From Corbicula japonica (lineage: Eukaryota > Mollusca > Bivalvia > Venerida > Cyrenidae): a stretch of DNA of 64,000 nucleotides. The notes under the pieces were generated by a model. The model made no database searches and was not told where the DNA came from. It worked only from the letters and a program-made list of their open reading frames with translations. The first letter of the stretch is position 1. Every line of letters starts with the position of its first letter. Location: contig JAZAYU010000113.1 in the NCBI GenBank assembly GCA_038501625.1, forward strand, positions 868,001-932,000, read 5' to 3'. This document shows, piece by piece, positions 48,901 to 59,955 of this stretch. Position numbers and translations under genes: made by a program.

Positions 48901-51900
48901 GGCCCTTCTTAAGAAGGAAGAAAAGCCCTGGCCAGATTAGTTAAGCAACAGTTTGTTTGGTCGTTTCCAGGTTGGGTGTCATATTCTGGGGTGGTTGGTT
49001 TGGAATGCCAGGGGTTTTTCTGCCTATTTTGGGAAAAGGAGTCTGGACATTTTGGGAAATCTTTATCGAAAAAATTCCCATTTTGGGAATTTTCACATCG
49101 ATAAAATAGTCCATTTTGGGAAATTTCAATATGCATTTATTTAGCTTAAATCAGTCAATTTTTACATTACCAATATACTTTTACAAGCTTTTTGGTGTTT
49201 ATTCAAACAAACATTGCAAAACTGGTAACTTGTTATGCTGTTTGCCAACTGAAATCATCAGAAATAATTTTCTCTTTTAAATAATTCATTATATGAAATT
49301 GAAATTCTTTATAAAATAGTGAAACTGTAGCAAATGTAATGGTTATTTTAGGGCATTAACTAAAAAGTCCAGATAAACTTAAGTTTTTATTGTATAACTT
49401 ATTGTTGTGCAAAGCCATCATAGTCGCGAAAATACATTACAAAAAGAATTAAGTGTCTAACGAGTCATATTATGATGCATCTTCTGCAGTTAAGGGTACC
49501 TTCTGTAACGTTTTGCAAAACAGTTCTAAATTTATTGATATATTCAATAGCTGTAATGTTGAAAGAAGTCCAGAAAATATTCATGCTTACAGTTAAATCA
49601 GGGTCACTGAACGCTTGCAATTTCTAGATAAAGGGAAGTCACTCTACTATTACCTGTGTAATTTGATATATTTTATTCGATTTTTGCCGAAATTTCGGAA
49701 ATAAAATATGTTTTCAATTGGGAAAAATGACAACTGGATATGATTGGGAACAGGGCCGTTTGCTTCGGGAACACCTCCATTTTCCAGAGGCGCAGACAGT
49801 GCTGAAAAACCCCTGAATGCCAAACAATATAAATAAACTTATTAATACAATTCGACCCAAAGACATTTCGGCCCCAAGTTTTTTCAACCTGTCTTATACC
49901 ATACATTTCAACCCTTCAGACATTTCAGGTTTTTTTTTAAGGAATTGGGGAAGACACTAGACGCTGGTCAAAAGGGGAAAAATGCGTGAAAAATACCAAA
50001 TTGTGGGAAAATTTAGTTTATTATACACTCTTACTTGTGTTAGCTACAGTGAATGTTTATACTCTAGTTTATGCTTCTGTCTTTCTTTTTTTACTTTAGC
50101 TTTCAATACCAAGCAGTCTATTTAGCATATAGAGGCATGTCTCTTTGTTATCTGTTCTCTTAAACAGTACAAGAATAAATTTATTTATACTTGCTCACTT
50201 TCAGAGCCTGCTTAAAATGTATCCATTAATTATGTGCTTAGAATCAAAATCATTTCGGATGCAAGATTTCCAGAAATCTTTTGATTAGGCAAGTGGTTGG
50301 GAAGCAGGGGTTCCACTTGGCTCTGAAAGCCAAGGGTCAATGACCCTTGGGCCAAAATTGTCAAGGGTCATTTTCAAATTTTCAGGAGTCATCATCAAAT
50401 TTTCAGGGTCTTGTATGTGTCAATGCCGTGCGAAACCGACTGCTGCAAAGCTTTCCCTATTCATATTTGTTTAAATCTCATACTAAAATACAATACTGTT
50501 AAAATCAATTTTACACAATCTTTTTTTCATAGAATATTTACCAGCCTTCACATATATTGTTGAACAATATGACAGGTAGCAAAATGAACAATGAACAATA
50601 ATAAATAACATGCCACATTACTGACTGACAACTGACGAAAATCACATAACTCTGGTACAACAAGCAAAAAAATGTTTGGTGTATGCTTTAGCATGCCCGC
50701 CAAGAGCACTGTGTTGAAAGTTTGAGTTGCCGCTAGTTGAAAACGTGTTTTTCTTTTTACCATTTCTACACAAAGTACAGAACATTGCCATGATTCCATC
50801 ACTGTTTGTGTTTGGTTCATGCGCGAGCCAGTCAAATTATGTTAGCCAATTTAAGTTAAAATTTCTCATAACTTTTTTAAAAGCACTCGAGGAAAAATTC
50901 AGTCGAATCAGCTGTTTTATTTCTTTTTATGCGAGTACCGGTCAAACTCTCGAAATCGTATTTTGTGTCAACATTCGAATCCTCAACGGGTCGCTTTAGA
51001 CCACCAGACATGAATTGAAATAAGCTGGTCTGAACCTTTTTTTCGCGATGCATAAATCGAGATTACCGAGGAATATTAAACTACTTTGAAATTCAGTTGC
51101 AACGTGACACATCTTCTATAAATTTGTCCAATTACGATCTCAAAGACAAAAAATCCATTTACCCTTTACGCCATTATCTGAAAACGTCTGATGATTTAAC
51201 CCGCAGATAATCCTGTCATCACTCGACAAATCTGATTAAACCAATTAACCTTTTATGCTTCTATAATTGTCTCATCATCAGTGATCATAATATACAGGTG
51301 CGCGTGAAGTATCGATAATTTGCTTACACATCAATTAACTTTCTAACCACAGGTGTGTTGAAACGTTTCAGTAAGCGAGACTGATTATTGGTAAATCGGC
51401 GTTTACGATTGGCCAGTTGTGATTGCGTAAGGCGGGATTTCGATGTTATTTTTGATTTGATTGACGCACAGGTCGAATTCGCCCCGGGTCATGATGACGC
51501 ATGTTCCAGATTACCGACGCGTCAATTTGGCGTATTTTATAAATCTCCCGGGTCAAAACCCAAGCTTCCGTGTCAAATAGAACCCCTGAGGAAGTTATTA
51601 TTTCCTACTTAATTGCTGAATTCCCCAAGAAAATTAAATATTGCAGCTCAAAAGGAGGGTTCAAGCAATTCCACTTACCCCACTCCCCCCTTTGATACGC
51701 ACATGCTAACAGAACACGCAACCAACGATAATAATGATAATACATGGTAATTTGACTTTAAAATGTCGCGATATTTAATTTTTATTGTAGTTGTGAGTAG
51801 TATCGTAAATTTGGACTTCAATGAATACTTCGGAAGATACAGGATATAAAAATCTTGGGATAAAAATGATTGCCCGGCACAGTTTGGAATGTGTTTCACC

Positions 51901-54900
51901 TGAGGATTCGTATTTTTGTGACAAAACATGGCGCAAATTCTGTTGTTCGTGCTTTGCATTATTCATCGTGCGTTTTACCGGACAGTGCAAACACGCCGCA
52001 TCCGTTTAAAAGCACGACGAAGAAAATATACGACAAAAAGCAATCTACTCAGTTCATCTTCAATTAATTGTCAATTATCAAAACAACAGATTCATTTTTT
52101 TATCCCGGTGTCAGAAAACATTTCTCGGCGATAATTAGACCGGCACTCGCAAGCATTTAATTGATTGGTTGGTATTTTTGAAGGGGGCAGAGCTTAATGT
52201 TTTAGCAAAACATTTTTTACTATCTACAGTACACGCAGCGCGGATTCAACAGATTCCGCGCTACCACCGCGGACGGTATTTTGTTTGGGGCGAAAATCTC
52301 CGCGGCCAAGCTCTTGGAGGTCATCGCGATTCCACCAGGATTATCATTTTGTCCGCGTATCGGCGCGGACACAGCTTTGCAGGGGGTAAAAAAATTTATC
52401 AGCGCGACTTCGCGGGGGATTCCCGGTGACGTTCCGCGACGCGGACGCACATTCATGCACCGATTTTCTTAAATTTCTTATTTACATAAAATTACTTGCG
52501 ATAACAAAGCAATACCGACTTCGCCGATCCGTATCTGTCACCATTATAACCGTAGAATGTATATCAAATAACACATTTATTATCAATAAAAAAATAAAAT
52601 TAATAACTTAATTCAATAAACATTAATTATTAAAGAAAAAGTAATGATACTGACATTTATAACCGTCTTTTATATTTATTTTATCGTTTATTTGTAACAA
52701 TTTTAATGCGCCGACGGACTACTACGTCGCCATTTTTGTTTGAATCTGCGAGATCGTGTGCTGAAATATTTATTTACTACGTGTTGGCTATAGGTAAAAC
52801 CAATTGTTATAAGTCATTTTAAAGGAGAAATTGTAAGCTTTCCATTGGTTATAAATTAATTTATGCAAAATTATGTGGGTCAGAGAAATTTAGCGTCAAA
52901 GAATGCCGTTTTTCATTGGCAGATTGACAAATTTCAAAAGGTCAAGGAAGCACAGGTACTGTTAAAAAGTATTGTCTCTTGTTTATCATTCAACATAGTA
53001 GTTTAATTACACGGGAATTACTTCTGACCAAAATGTGTTTTAAATAAAATTTGAGTCGACCGTGTCATCTCAATATCTTGTCAAACATGGCATCATGCTT
53101 TCAGTTTTAACACCTTAGTCAAGTGACATACCCTCTTTGGCAGGTGAGACCAATCTGCCAATTAAGGGTGACACTGATTTTACCAAGCGAATCTTAAACA
53201 TGTCATCTGGCTTTCAGAGTTTTTCACACATTACGGTCGCTGTGATTTTACCGATACACGTTTTTCTTGAAGTACTCAATCTGATATAACGTGTAATTAA
53301 ATAAAACGCAATCGATTTGTAGACCATACTTTTTTCATTCAACGTAAAACACTGGTAAAAACCAGTTTGCATGATTTATATAAGTTAAAATAATTACCTT
53401 GATGGTGATGTCGGTTCTTACAAAATCCGCATTTTAATCCATTTATCTTTAACTGTTACATTTATAAACCGCATAATTTGAAAGACAGCCGTTAACTTAT
53501 AAAACCCGCATGTATCCCTTACAAAAAACATGACCATGCTGTGTATTTGGTATGGAGGCTAAAAAATCGATACCGCCGAACATCAAACGCGACTTCAAAA
53601 GACGTTGTCAGATCGAAATATCCATCCGTGTTTATTTCGGCTCTGCTAAAAAACGTTTGATCTAAAACGTTTGACTTCAAAAGGCGACGTCAGCTCGAAA
53701 CAACCATCCGTGTTTATTTCGGCTTTACTATAAAAACGTTTGATCTACCTGGTAGTGTGTGCGTGTCATTTTTAGCTTGTGTGATGCAATAATTACTGAA
53801 ATCTTATAAAAGCGATAAATTAAAGATTAGGATATATTTTAAATCATGGAATATGTTAGCGTTAGGTAAATAATAATTATTTTACTTTGTCGTTCCTAAA
53901 AATGCAACCACGATCGCGCGATTTACCTCGGCGGATCCTCCACGACATCGCGGCGGTAAATGATTGCCTAGAGGCATCCGCTTATCACCGTGATGAATTT
54001 ACACGATCACGGTGACGAGCGGAAGTCCGCGTATTGCTGGGGACGAAAATTACTCAGTCCGCGATGAAAAAATTCGCGGGGATGAGCGGAAAAAAATAAA
54101 TCCGCGCTGCGTGTACTGTACTCGTAAACGGTGTGACCTGAAAGATTATAGTCTGGGTTTACATTTACAACGTCTGTCTACATCGATGGTTGTGATTTTC
54201 TTTTTGGAAGTCCGCGGGACATTGTTATTGAGGAATTCGACTGATGAGTCGTATTTTAGCCGTAATTTGCGGATGTACGCTCTAGACTCAACTGTTGTAA
54301 AATCCACTTAAAACTGGCCTTTATTTCCAACACAACGATAGTCCAGTACAAGTAATGTTAAAGTTTACGACGAGGATACAGTTTCTGTGACGTAGCGAAT
54401 CTAAATTTAGTAACAATCGACAAACAATACTACTATTACTAGGTTGCGTACGTACCTAATTGCTGAACAAATATTTGTGAAAATTGTGCAGATTTTGGAT
54501 GAAATAGATTAAGCATCACTATAAATTAAGCTTCTGCTTATGTTTTGCTAAAAAGATTATCATAACTTTTACAAGGGGGAAAGTGATTTTCGTTGGGAAA
54601 AAAATTTTTGTTGGGGAATTTTTTTTCTCCGGGAAAGACGCCGACTATTGGCTTCAGTTTGTTAAGCAATAAAAACCCTGCATTTTGACCCTGTACATTA
54701 TGATCAAATGACAAAACAACCCAGAGACAAATCGACCTGTAACGTCATTAGCTTGAGCTTGAAATGTCCCATAAAATTGTCTTGGGGTCCAAAAGTCCTA
54801 GGGTCCGTTTGTCTTGCAACCAATTGGTTCGCCTCCAGCTGGTATCAGAAATGTACTTACAATGCACATTCTAGTATCTTACAGCTGTCTATTGTACAGT

Positions 54901-55156
54901 AACTTAGTATCGATGCAACATTTAACTTCTTGCAGTATTTTTGGCAATCTTGAATCTACGTGTTATTTTTTATGAAAATTGAAACTGAAAGTATAAAATA
55001 TATTTTAAGTTAAAGTTTATCTTACCCCCAAACTAGGTAGTTGGTCTTTGCATCTTTTGGCCAAGCAAACTCTCCAAATATGATCTGGTCATCTTTCTCG
55101 ACGATCTCCTTTTTATTGATGTTGTACTGCCTCAAAATGCTCAAAACATCAGCCAT
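33962..55156 (-). CDS. CDC73: Parafibromin/CDC73, PAF1 complex subunit (copy B, complete, 15 exons)
   Basis: Nuclear PAF1-complex subunit that links RNA polymerase II to histone modification and elongation. Exons: 55156-55026, 47894-47789, 46195-46063, 45683-45625, 44827-44742, 43274-43186, 42734-42601, 41274-41173, 40492-40423, 39765-39592, 38846-38759, 37657-37520, 36260-36169, 35442-35301, 33998-33962. All splice in frame with GT/AG ends to 526 residues (human 531). A basic nuclear-signal-like segment spans 124-143; EKIAAIKAK is near 180; [10 protein letters not shown] closes exon 7. The GTPase-fold C-terminal domain begins near 362 ([19 protein letters not shown]), has [14 protein letters not shown], and ends KPHLRF. 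Exon 5 ([16 protein letters not shown]) and exon 8 differ most from vertebrates. Intron 1 is 7.1 kb here against 1.6 kb in copy A, because of transposon insertions. Divergent from PGLS. Confidence 0.96.
34176..34312. repeat. Palindromic hairpin element
   Basis: In CDC73 intron 14. Arms run from AAGGTTATAAAGCTGAG to a matching TTTATAACCTT, with the same core (CAAATCTCAAGCATCTGATT, then ACTGGTCGCCA) as the hairpins at 31170, 42310 and 43475. Confidence 0.8.
34440..35260. repeat. Dispersed 'GATCTGGATCTACACTG' repeat cluster
   Basis: Several units in CDC73 intron 14 with TAGATCCAGATCAAACAGAA, CTGGATCTACA and TTGGTCAGAACAACCTAATG, partly in inverted pairs. The same family as at 24285-24850. Confidence 0.55.
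36313..36425. repeat. 57-bp direct duplication
   Basis: CTTGCATACCAGATCAGGTC and TTTTCACCCGTGTAGGAAAT occur twice in tandem in CDC73 intron 12. Confidence 0.75.
36601..36756. repeat. 156-bp foldback hairpin
   Basis: The left arm (AGTATCATTCAC, then AAGATCGCGTGATCCAGCCC) is mirrored by the right arm (GGGCTGGATCACGCGATCTT, then GTGAATGATACT). The centre contains AGGCGGTAACTCGG and its near complement. Likely a foldback/MITE element in CDC73 intron 12. Confidence 0.75.
37848..38142 (-). mobile_element. Full-length tRNA-derived SINE with 12-bp target duplication
   Basis: Minus strand: a tRNA-like head with A box TAGCTCAGTTGGTAGAGC and B box GAGTTCGATCCCC, a body of about 180 bp, then GGCGTTAAACCCG and an AAAC-type tail. 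AACTCTTTATGA occurs on both sides (37836-37847 and 38143-38154), a perfect target duplication, so this is a clean LINE-mobilised insertion in CDC73 intron 11. The plan and tail resemble bivalve SINE families such as V-SINE or MetaSINE types; the exact family is not settled. Confidence 0.88.
41778..42117. mobile_element. 340-bp hAT-type MITE with 8-bp target duplication
   Basis: The ends CAGGGCTTTTTTTCAG and GTGAAAAAAAAGCCCTG are inverted repeats, flanked by CTGATTAG at 41770-41777 and 42118-42125. The 8-bp target and CAGGG end are classic hAT features. It lies in CDC73 intron 7. No transposase. Confidence 0.85.
42310..42422. repeat. Palindromic hairpin, loop partly deleted
   Basis: Same family as 43475-43612, but part of the central stem is missing (ATGGCGACTGAGATTTGAG), leaving a shorter hairpin in CDC73 intron 7. 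Confidence 0.8.
43475..43612. repeat. Palindromic hairpin element, 138 bp
   Basis: Nearly perfect foldback in CDC73 intron 5, with arms from AAGGTTATAAAGCTGAG to CTCAGCTTTATAACCTT and centre GGCGACTGGTCGCC. Confidence 0.85.
43686..43920. mobile_element. 235-bp inverted-repeat element
   Basis: Ends GGGGCGCGCTACGGGAAAAG plus GTACCTTCGG, and the mirrored CCGAAGGTACCTTTTCCC plus ATGACGGGCCCC, bound an AT-rich core in CDC73 intron 5. No target duplication was resolved. Likely a MITE. Confidence 0.65.
46627..47756. mobile_element. hAT transposon relic with 8-bp target duplication, only in copy B
   Basis: Begins TAGGGATGGCAACGAGTAG and ends GTCAATGCCATCCCTA. ATTTAAAG lies on both sides (46619-46626 and 47757-47764). 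Subterminal ACTCGAGTACTCG-type palindromes are reiterated at both ends. The interior encodes a BED-finger remnant. Copy A intron 2 has the empty site near 30945. Length 1130 bp, too short for a full transposase, so nonautonomous. Confidence 0.88.
46974..47159 (-). pseudogene. BED zinc-finger fragment of a hAT transposase
   Basis: A 61-residue minus-strand frame with W9, YF at 11-12, C23, GGTTNM at 31-36, HL at 39-40 and H44, following the BED-finger plan W-x-YF...C...G-T-N-x-xx-HL-x3-H. The second cysteine of the usual CxxC pair is missing, and nothing after about residue 50 looks like a transposase. It is inside the hAT relic at 46627-47756. Confidence 0.7.
47979..48455. mobile_element. 477-bp insertion present only in copy B
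   Basis: Compared with copy A (about 30715), this stretch interrupts the sequence and is flanked by CTGAGC on both sides (47973-47978 and 48456-48461). No clear terminal inverted repeats; a GCGCACAAATAGTTGTGC near-palindrome lies at the right end. Class unknown. Confidence 0.55.
48726..48930. mobile_element. CAG-ended MITE (copy B counterpart of 29695-29890)
   Basis: The left end CAAGGCTTTTTTTCAC and right end GAAAAGCCCTG, flanked by GCCAG on both sides. The same site and target duplication as in copy A show it is an older, shared insertion. Confidence 0.7.
49009..49815. mobile_element. 807-bp CAG-ended transposon, only in copy B
   Basis: CAGGGGTTTTTC and GAAAAACCCCTG are perfect 12-bp inverted ends. 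AATGC precedes and follows the element, a 5-bp target duplication (the direct repeat could be read as GAATGCC if the ends are trimmed). Copy A has the uninterrupted site near 29623. No coding potential was recognised. Confidence 0.8.
50642..50791 (-). pseudogene. C2H2-type zinc-finger fragment of a hAT-like protein
   Basis: A 49-residue frame with C5 and C8 (MFCTLC), [14 protein letters not shown] at 12-25, SAL at 28-30, H33 and H40. The spacing C-x2-C...NF-x2-SAL-x2-H-x6-H resembles the ZNF862-like/hAT-type finger. The frame ends soon after, with no further domain. A relic of the host transposon's transposase. Confidence 0.6.
52227..54118. mobile_element. 1.9-kb TA-flanked element nested in the hAT-like insertion
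   Basis: The left end CAGTACACGCAGCGCGGATT and the right end with the same sequence inverted give a 19-20 bp inverted repeat, flanked by TA on both sides (52225-52226 and 54119-54120). Subterminal zones are GC-rich, unlike the surroundings. The CAGT end and TA target fit Tc1/mariner or pogo types. No transposase was recognised. Confidence 0.65.
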
Positions 55157-55197
55157 TTTTTCAACCGGTGTCTCGTGAGAATTACACAATTTTCAAG
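55157..55197. promoter_or_regulatory. 41-bp bidirectional CDC73/PGLS promoter (copy B)
   Basis: Same length as in copy A, and I see only one base difference. It lies between CDC73 (minus, A at 55156) and PGLS (plus, A at 55198). The PGLS start again reads CAAGATGGCTGC. Confidence 0.65.
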
Positions 55198-55324
55198 ATG
55201 GCTGCGCCCATTATCACCGTTTTCGAAACTGATTCTGAGGTCGCTGAAAAACTTTGTCAGTTTGTAATTGACAAAGCCAATGAGACTTTAAATGAAAAAG
55301 ATTTGTTCTATGTCGGTGTTTCTG
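55198..55324 (+). CDS. PGLS: 6-phosphogluconolactonase exon 1 (copy B, gene runs off the window)
   Basis: Codes for the first 42 residues plus one base, ending at donor gtacag. It differs from copy A by one residue (lysine to asparagine at position 32, in the ETLNEKD run). Intron 1 continues past the window end and is at least 8.7 kb long, against 2.8 kb in copy A, because of insertions at 55916-62537 and about 62701-63725. The DNA at 64000 corresponds to about 26380 in copy A, so exon 2 is expected a few hundred bases further right. No sign that the gene is broken within the window. Confidence 0.9.
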
Positions 55325-55554
55325 GTACAGATATTTAAATTCCATTTGTACAGCTTATTGTAAATATGTTGGAATATTCGTACTCATTATATTTCGAACC
55401 TTAAGACATTTCCATGTAGACTTTATAGAGGGTCTAGCATATGCCATAGTCTGATTCCTGTTTATTTCTTGACCCCATGTTGAGTTGTTTTGAAAGTGTA
55501 GTTCTCTTTAGAGGGCTTGCAAGAGTTTTGTTTAAATAGATTTGGTACTGGTCA

Positions 55555-55910
55555 GCACCCTCGGTAGCACAGTGGATAAAGCATCGCCACAGTAAGCCAG
55601 AGATTCCAGGTTCGAGTCCTGGTCAAGGCTACTCTTTCCAACCTAAAACTGTCACATTGGCATTATGGACAGGGCGATTACATTTGAAGATCCTTTGGGC
55701 AAAACATGCTGCTGGGGTGTTGGATCGAAACCTGTAGCCTATGCCATAGACTGATTTCTGTTTACTTCTTTCCATTGTTGACCCCTGCTGAGTGGTTTTG
55801 AAAGTATAGTTCTTTTAACTGGTTTTGTAAGAGCGTAATTGTAGTATATGTCATACCAGCAACCTCTGTAGCTCAATTGGTAGAGTCCGCGCATTAAGCT
55901 TGAAGTAATA
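55555..55910 (+). repeat. tRNA-derived SINE pieces (copy B)
   Basis: Two tRNA-like heads. The first, at about 55560, has A box GGTAGCACAGTGGATAAAGC and B box GGTTCGAGTCCTGG. The second, at about 55862, has CTGTAGCTCAATTGGTAGAG and is interrupted at 55909 by the composite insertion; its body resumes at 62545. Confidence 0.65.
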
Positions 55911-57571
55911 TGAATTAGGCTATGCCTAGTTGCGGCAAAAGCCTTAAAAGCCATTAAAAATTGCTTGTATATGTTTTGTAAACAAAGCCAGTTTTTAGAT
56001 TCAGAGCTGCAGATTTTCAGATTTGGGGTCAATTTTGAGATTGATGTTCATAAATCCAAGAAAAAAATGGGGAGGGGTAGGGGGTAGAGAGAGAAACGGC
56101 TTGCAAAAAAAATGGCGTACAGTTCTCTAAAATCGGGAGATTACAAAAATTTATATAATAAAATGGAAATTGCTCTTTTAAAAGACGCAGAAAGGATTAA
56201 AGAAATAGACAGAGGTGTTGTCAATTTAATTTTTAATGGTTAGAAGTCAAAGTGGACTAAGAAATAAATAAGGCAGCGAAATCTCTTCTTATCGATGATG
56301 ATTACATTATGCTTCTCTTGGTCTGGCGTTCTGCAAACTTTGCAAAAAAGAAATGTTGTTTTTAGACAAAAAGCTTTTTTTTTTAAACGAGTTCACATAC
56401 TTGTTATGCATACATATATCTTGTTTTCTAGACGGAGATTAAAAAGGAATAAAAATTACTGTAAGAGAATTTTTCATTTGTATATCAATGATACTCTCGA
56501 TGAGAAAAAAAACATTGCAGGAGATTGGGTTCTAAGCCCACCAAAACAGCTAGATACCAGGAGCTTCCGGGGGATAACCCGGCCCCCTTGATCCCCGGTG
56601 CATAGTCCTCTTTTTTCACAATTTGCTGTTGGCAGCTCTGTAGATTACTGATTCAACAGAAAATACTGTTAATTTCTGTGTGCAAAGTTTACCTTAATGA
56701 ACAAGAGTTCTAACTACTTATTTATTATATAACAAAATTTTAGTTACAAACATAATTTTACAAATTGGGTTTTACATGGATTAATCACAATAATAAAAAT
56801 AGTTCATTTTCATAAATCGTATGTACATTATCTGGCATAAACATTTTTTCTTAACAAGCTGATGGAGAACTTTGCAAGCAAATGAACTAGTCTGGTACCC
56901 GTCGTACTATCAAACAGTACGGGTGATAACGTACACATATACACGTATACATCCCAAATGATAAGCAGTACAGATATTTACTAAAAAGATTTCGATGTAC
57001 AAAGCTGTCTAGGAGTCTATCCAATGATAAAGACTGTGTGATAGTCTTCCAGAATCTAGTTTTTAGCTGAAACCCAACTCTCCACAGTGGAGATTAGAAG
57101 CAGACGGTGTGAATGTTTGGGTGTGCGGGCATTCGTTTTGGAATTGAAAAACTGTGAACCAAGAAAACTAGATACTTTTTTGTAAGACAATTTAATTGTA
57201 TACACTTCAAGGTTTTTTGAGATGGGCATTGAAAATAATTATCTTCTAGATACATTTAAATTTTCGTTTAAATATTTAAAAAAGAATTCAACTTCCGGGA
57301 TAATGGCCGCCAAAAAAGGACACGGGTTTATACAGTATCCTCTAAACAATAATTATGCTGGAAACCCGTATTATCGTGCAGCTTAAAATTCAATTAAAAA
57401 AATATTTTGTGAATTCAAATGTTACAGTGTTTATAACATACAAAAACGAACTTCAAAAGTTTATCTTTTAATTTCCAATCCATTTAACATCAGTAAACCA
57501 CTTACAATTGACCTACTTTCATTTTCAAAACATGGCGTCTGCCCTCTGTTTATAATATCCAATTACCCATA

Positions 57572-59955
57572 CACTGCTACTAAACGCGCACCTCCAGTCC
57601 CGACGGTGATATCGGTAAAATGAGGTGCGCGTATTCCGGTGAGCGAGGTGCGTGTACAAATTCGACAACAAAAAGGTAGGTGATGTCTTTTTAGCAATAT
57701 TTTCACGATTTGTACAAACGTTGCCAAAAAATTGAAAACATAGTTCGACCTTAATAAGAATAAACTTTATGTGCACTGAGAACTATCCCTGAAGTCGTTG
57801 GATTCGCTGAGATTTCCTCATTCTCCCTCGAAACTGAAGTGAGATTCAACAGGTTGATCAACAGAAAATCAGTAGTTTTTCTCCAAATTGACTATTTACT
57901 CCAAATCTATTGTAACAGTCGATCAGCATTAGTTATAAAAATAATTAAATCTTATTTTTCGTTGTGAAATCGATTTTATAGAGATACTTTCTGTCAAAAT
58001 TTGATTGGGACTGGAGGTGCGAGCTTGGGACTGGAGGTGCATTATAAAATTTGTAATGATAAAAACTTACAAACGCGGAGTAGGTAAATGAGCTAATAAG
58101 TTAAGCGAGTAAGGAAAGGAAAATAATACGATGCATTATTATCATTCTGGGACCTCACTTCATATATATTTATTGCAATTTTGACATAATACACACCTAT
58201 AGACACATATATAGTGCGTAATAGACACCTGACGGACAAGTAAATTTAAATGTGACCAAACAGCAAAATATTTTTCCACATTTATGTTACTGTAATGGTA
58301 CTTTCATGAGAGTTTCTCATTTGAAAAAGCATTGAACTGCTTTATATATTAGATTATCTAGTACTATACTTTTTTGTTGTAGGCACTCATTATGAGACAT
58401 TGGCCATACATTTAAAGAAATGGGTTTCAAAACTAAAAAAGGGAGACAAGGGCTTACACTTTCCAGAACCAAGAAGATTTCTTACCCGCTGAAAAGAAAA
58501 CCAGTTATTTTTTCACCTGGGCGTTCCCAATATAGAAAGAAAACGAAGCCAGCTGAAATTTTAGATGATCTCGGATGCAGTGTAATGCCTGAAAAACCTT
58601 CAATTATCAGATGGAAGAATTTTCAAGAATATCAACGTTTCCGTTCTTTTGTAAAGCCTTGACGACTTTTGGTATAAGAGAAATAATATTTGCTTCATAC
58701 TGGGAATGACCACTTAGTTTGTCTCTCCACAGATCATCTATATATTCATTCTCACCATCGTCAGGTATTTCAGGCATTACACTGCATCCGAGATCATCTA
58801 AAATTTCAGCTGGCATTTTAAATTTAACCGGAGTGTTTGATGTTGAATCATTAATGGGAGGAATGGATGTTAACATTGAATGGTCATAAAAATCAGTTCT
58901 TTCTTTTTAGACGATTTCTTTGGAGTAAATAATTTGACAAATTTTGACGAAGGTATATTTTCAGCGGAATCACGAAGTTTTGTTTTCTATCTATATTGGG
59001 AACGTCCAGGTGAAAACATAACTGGTTTTCTTTTCAGCAGGTAAGAAATCTTCTTGGTTCTGGAAAGTGTAAGCCCTTGTCTCCCTGTTTCAGTTTTGAA
59101 ACCCATTTCTTTAAATGTATGGCCAATGTCAGATAATTATGAGTGCCTACAACAAAAAAAGTATAGTACTAGATAATATAATATATAAAGCAGTTCAATG
59201 CTTTTTCAAATAAACTCTCATAAAGTACCATAACAATAACATAAATGTGTAAAGATATTTTGCTGTTTGGTCACATTTAAATTTACTTGTCCGTCAGGTG
59301 CCTATTACGCACTATATATGTGTTTATAGGTGTGTATTCTGTCAAAATTGCAATAAATATATATGAAGTGAGATCCCAGAATGATAATAATGCATCGTAT
59401 TATTTTCCTTTCCTTACTCGTTCACCTTATTAGCTCATTTACCTACTCCGCGTTTGTAAGTTTTTATCCTTACACATTTTATAATGCACCTCCAGTCCCG
59501 AGCTCGCACCTCCAGTCCCAATCAAATTTTGACAGAAAGTATCTCTATAAAATCGATTTCACAACGAAAAATAAGATTTAAGTATGTTTTATAACTTATG
59601 CTGATCGACTGTTACAATAGATTTGGAGCAACAAGTCATTTTGGAGAAAGACTACCGATTTTCTGTTGATCAATCTGTTGAATCTCACTTCAGTTTCGAG
59701 GAAGAATGAGGAAATCTCAGCGAATCCAACGATTGTAGGGAAACTAATCAGTGCACGTAAAGTTTATTCTAATTAAGGTCGAACTATGTTTTCACTTTTT
59801 TGGCAACGTTTGTACAAATCGTGAAAATATTGCTAAAAAGACATCACCTACCTTTTTGTTGTCGAATTTGTACACGCACCTCGCTCACCGGAATACGCGC
59901 ACCTCATTTTACCGGTATCACCGTCGGGACTGGAGGTGCGCGTTTAGTAGCAGTG
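57572..59955. mobile_element. 2.4-kb foldback element with about 1-kb inverted arms
   Basis: The ends CACTGCTACTAAACGCGC and its reverse complement are flanked by CCATA on both sides (57567-57571 and 59956-59960). The arms (57572 to about 58594, and about 58772-59955) are near-identical inverted copies, except for roughly 170 bp missing from the left arm. The motif GGGACTGGAGGTGC is reiterated at the ends and near 58007-58035. Both arms carry parts of the same unidentified frame. A CAC end with a 5-bp target recalls Transib-type elements, but no transposase was found to support that. Confidence 0.75.
58607..59113 (-). pseudogene. Broken frame of an unidentified transposon protein
   Basis: Reads from MGFKTETGRQGLTLSRTKK, through a stop and at least one frame change, into a segment with PAEILDDLGCSVMPE, NEYIDDLWRDKLSGHS and a helical end (IPKVVKALQKNGNVDI). 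The left arm (58420-58662, plus) repeats the first part and ends in the antisense of the last part. I do not recognise the family. It is probably a decayed gene of the foldback element. Confidence 0.4.

Larger units (their letters stand above)
49926..54680. mobile_element. 4.75-kb hAT-like transposon, only in copy B
   Basis: Starts CAGGTTTTTTTTTAAGG and ends AATAAAAACCCTG, with CATTT on both sides (49921-49925 and 54681-54685). Copy A intron 1 has the empty site near 29480. It carries a zinc-finger fragment (50642-50791, minus) of the sort found at the N-terminus of hAT-derived proteins, and a second element nested at 52227-54118. No intact transposase frame remains. It accounts for most of the enlarged CDC73 intron 1. 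Confidence 0.75.

Noticed and set aside
55860..55905. Functional tRNA genes (here and at about 8988, 13808, 15380, 26515, 38040)
   Set aside because: A and B boxes are present, but none gives a clean cloverleaf by eye and all are joined to SINE bodies or decayed sequence.
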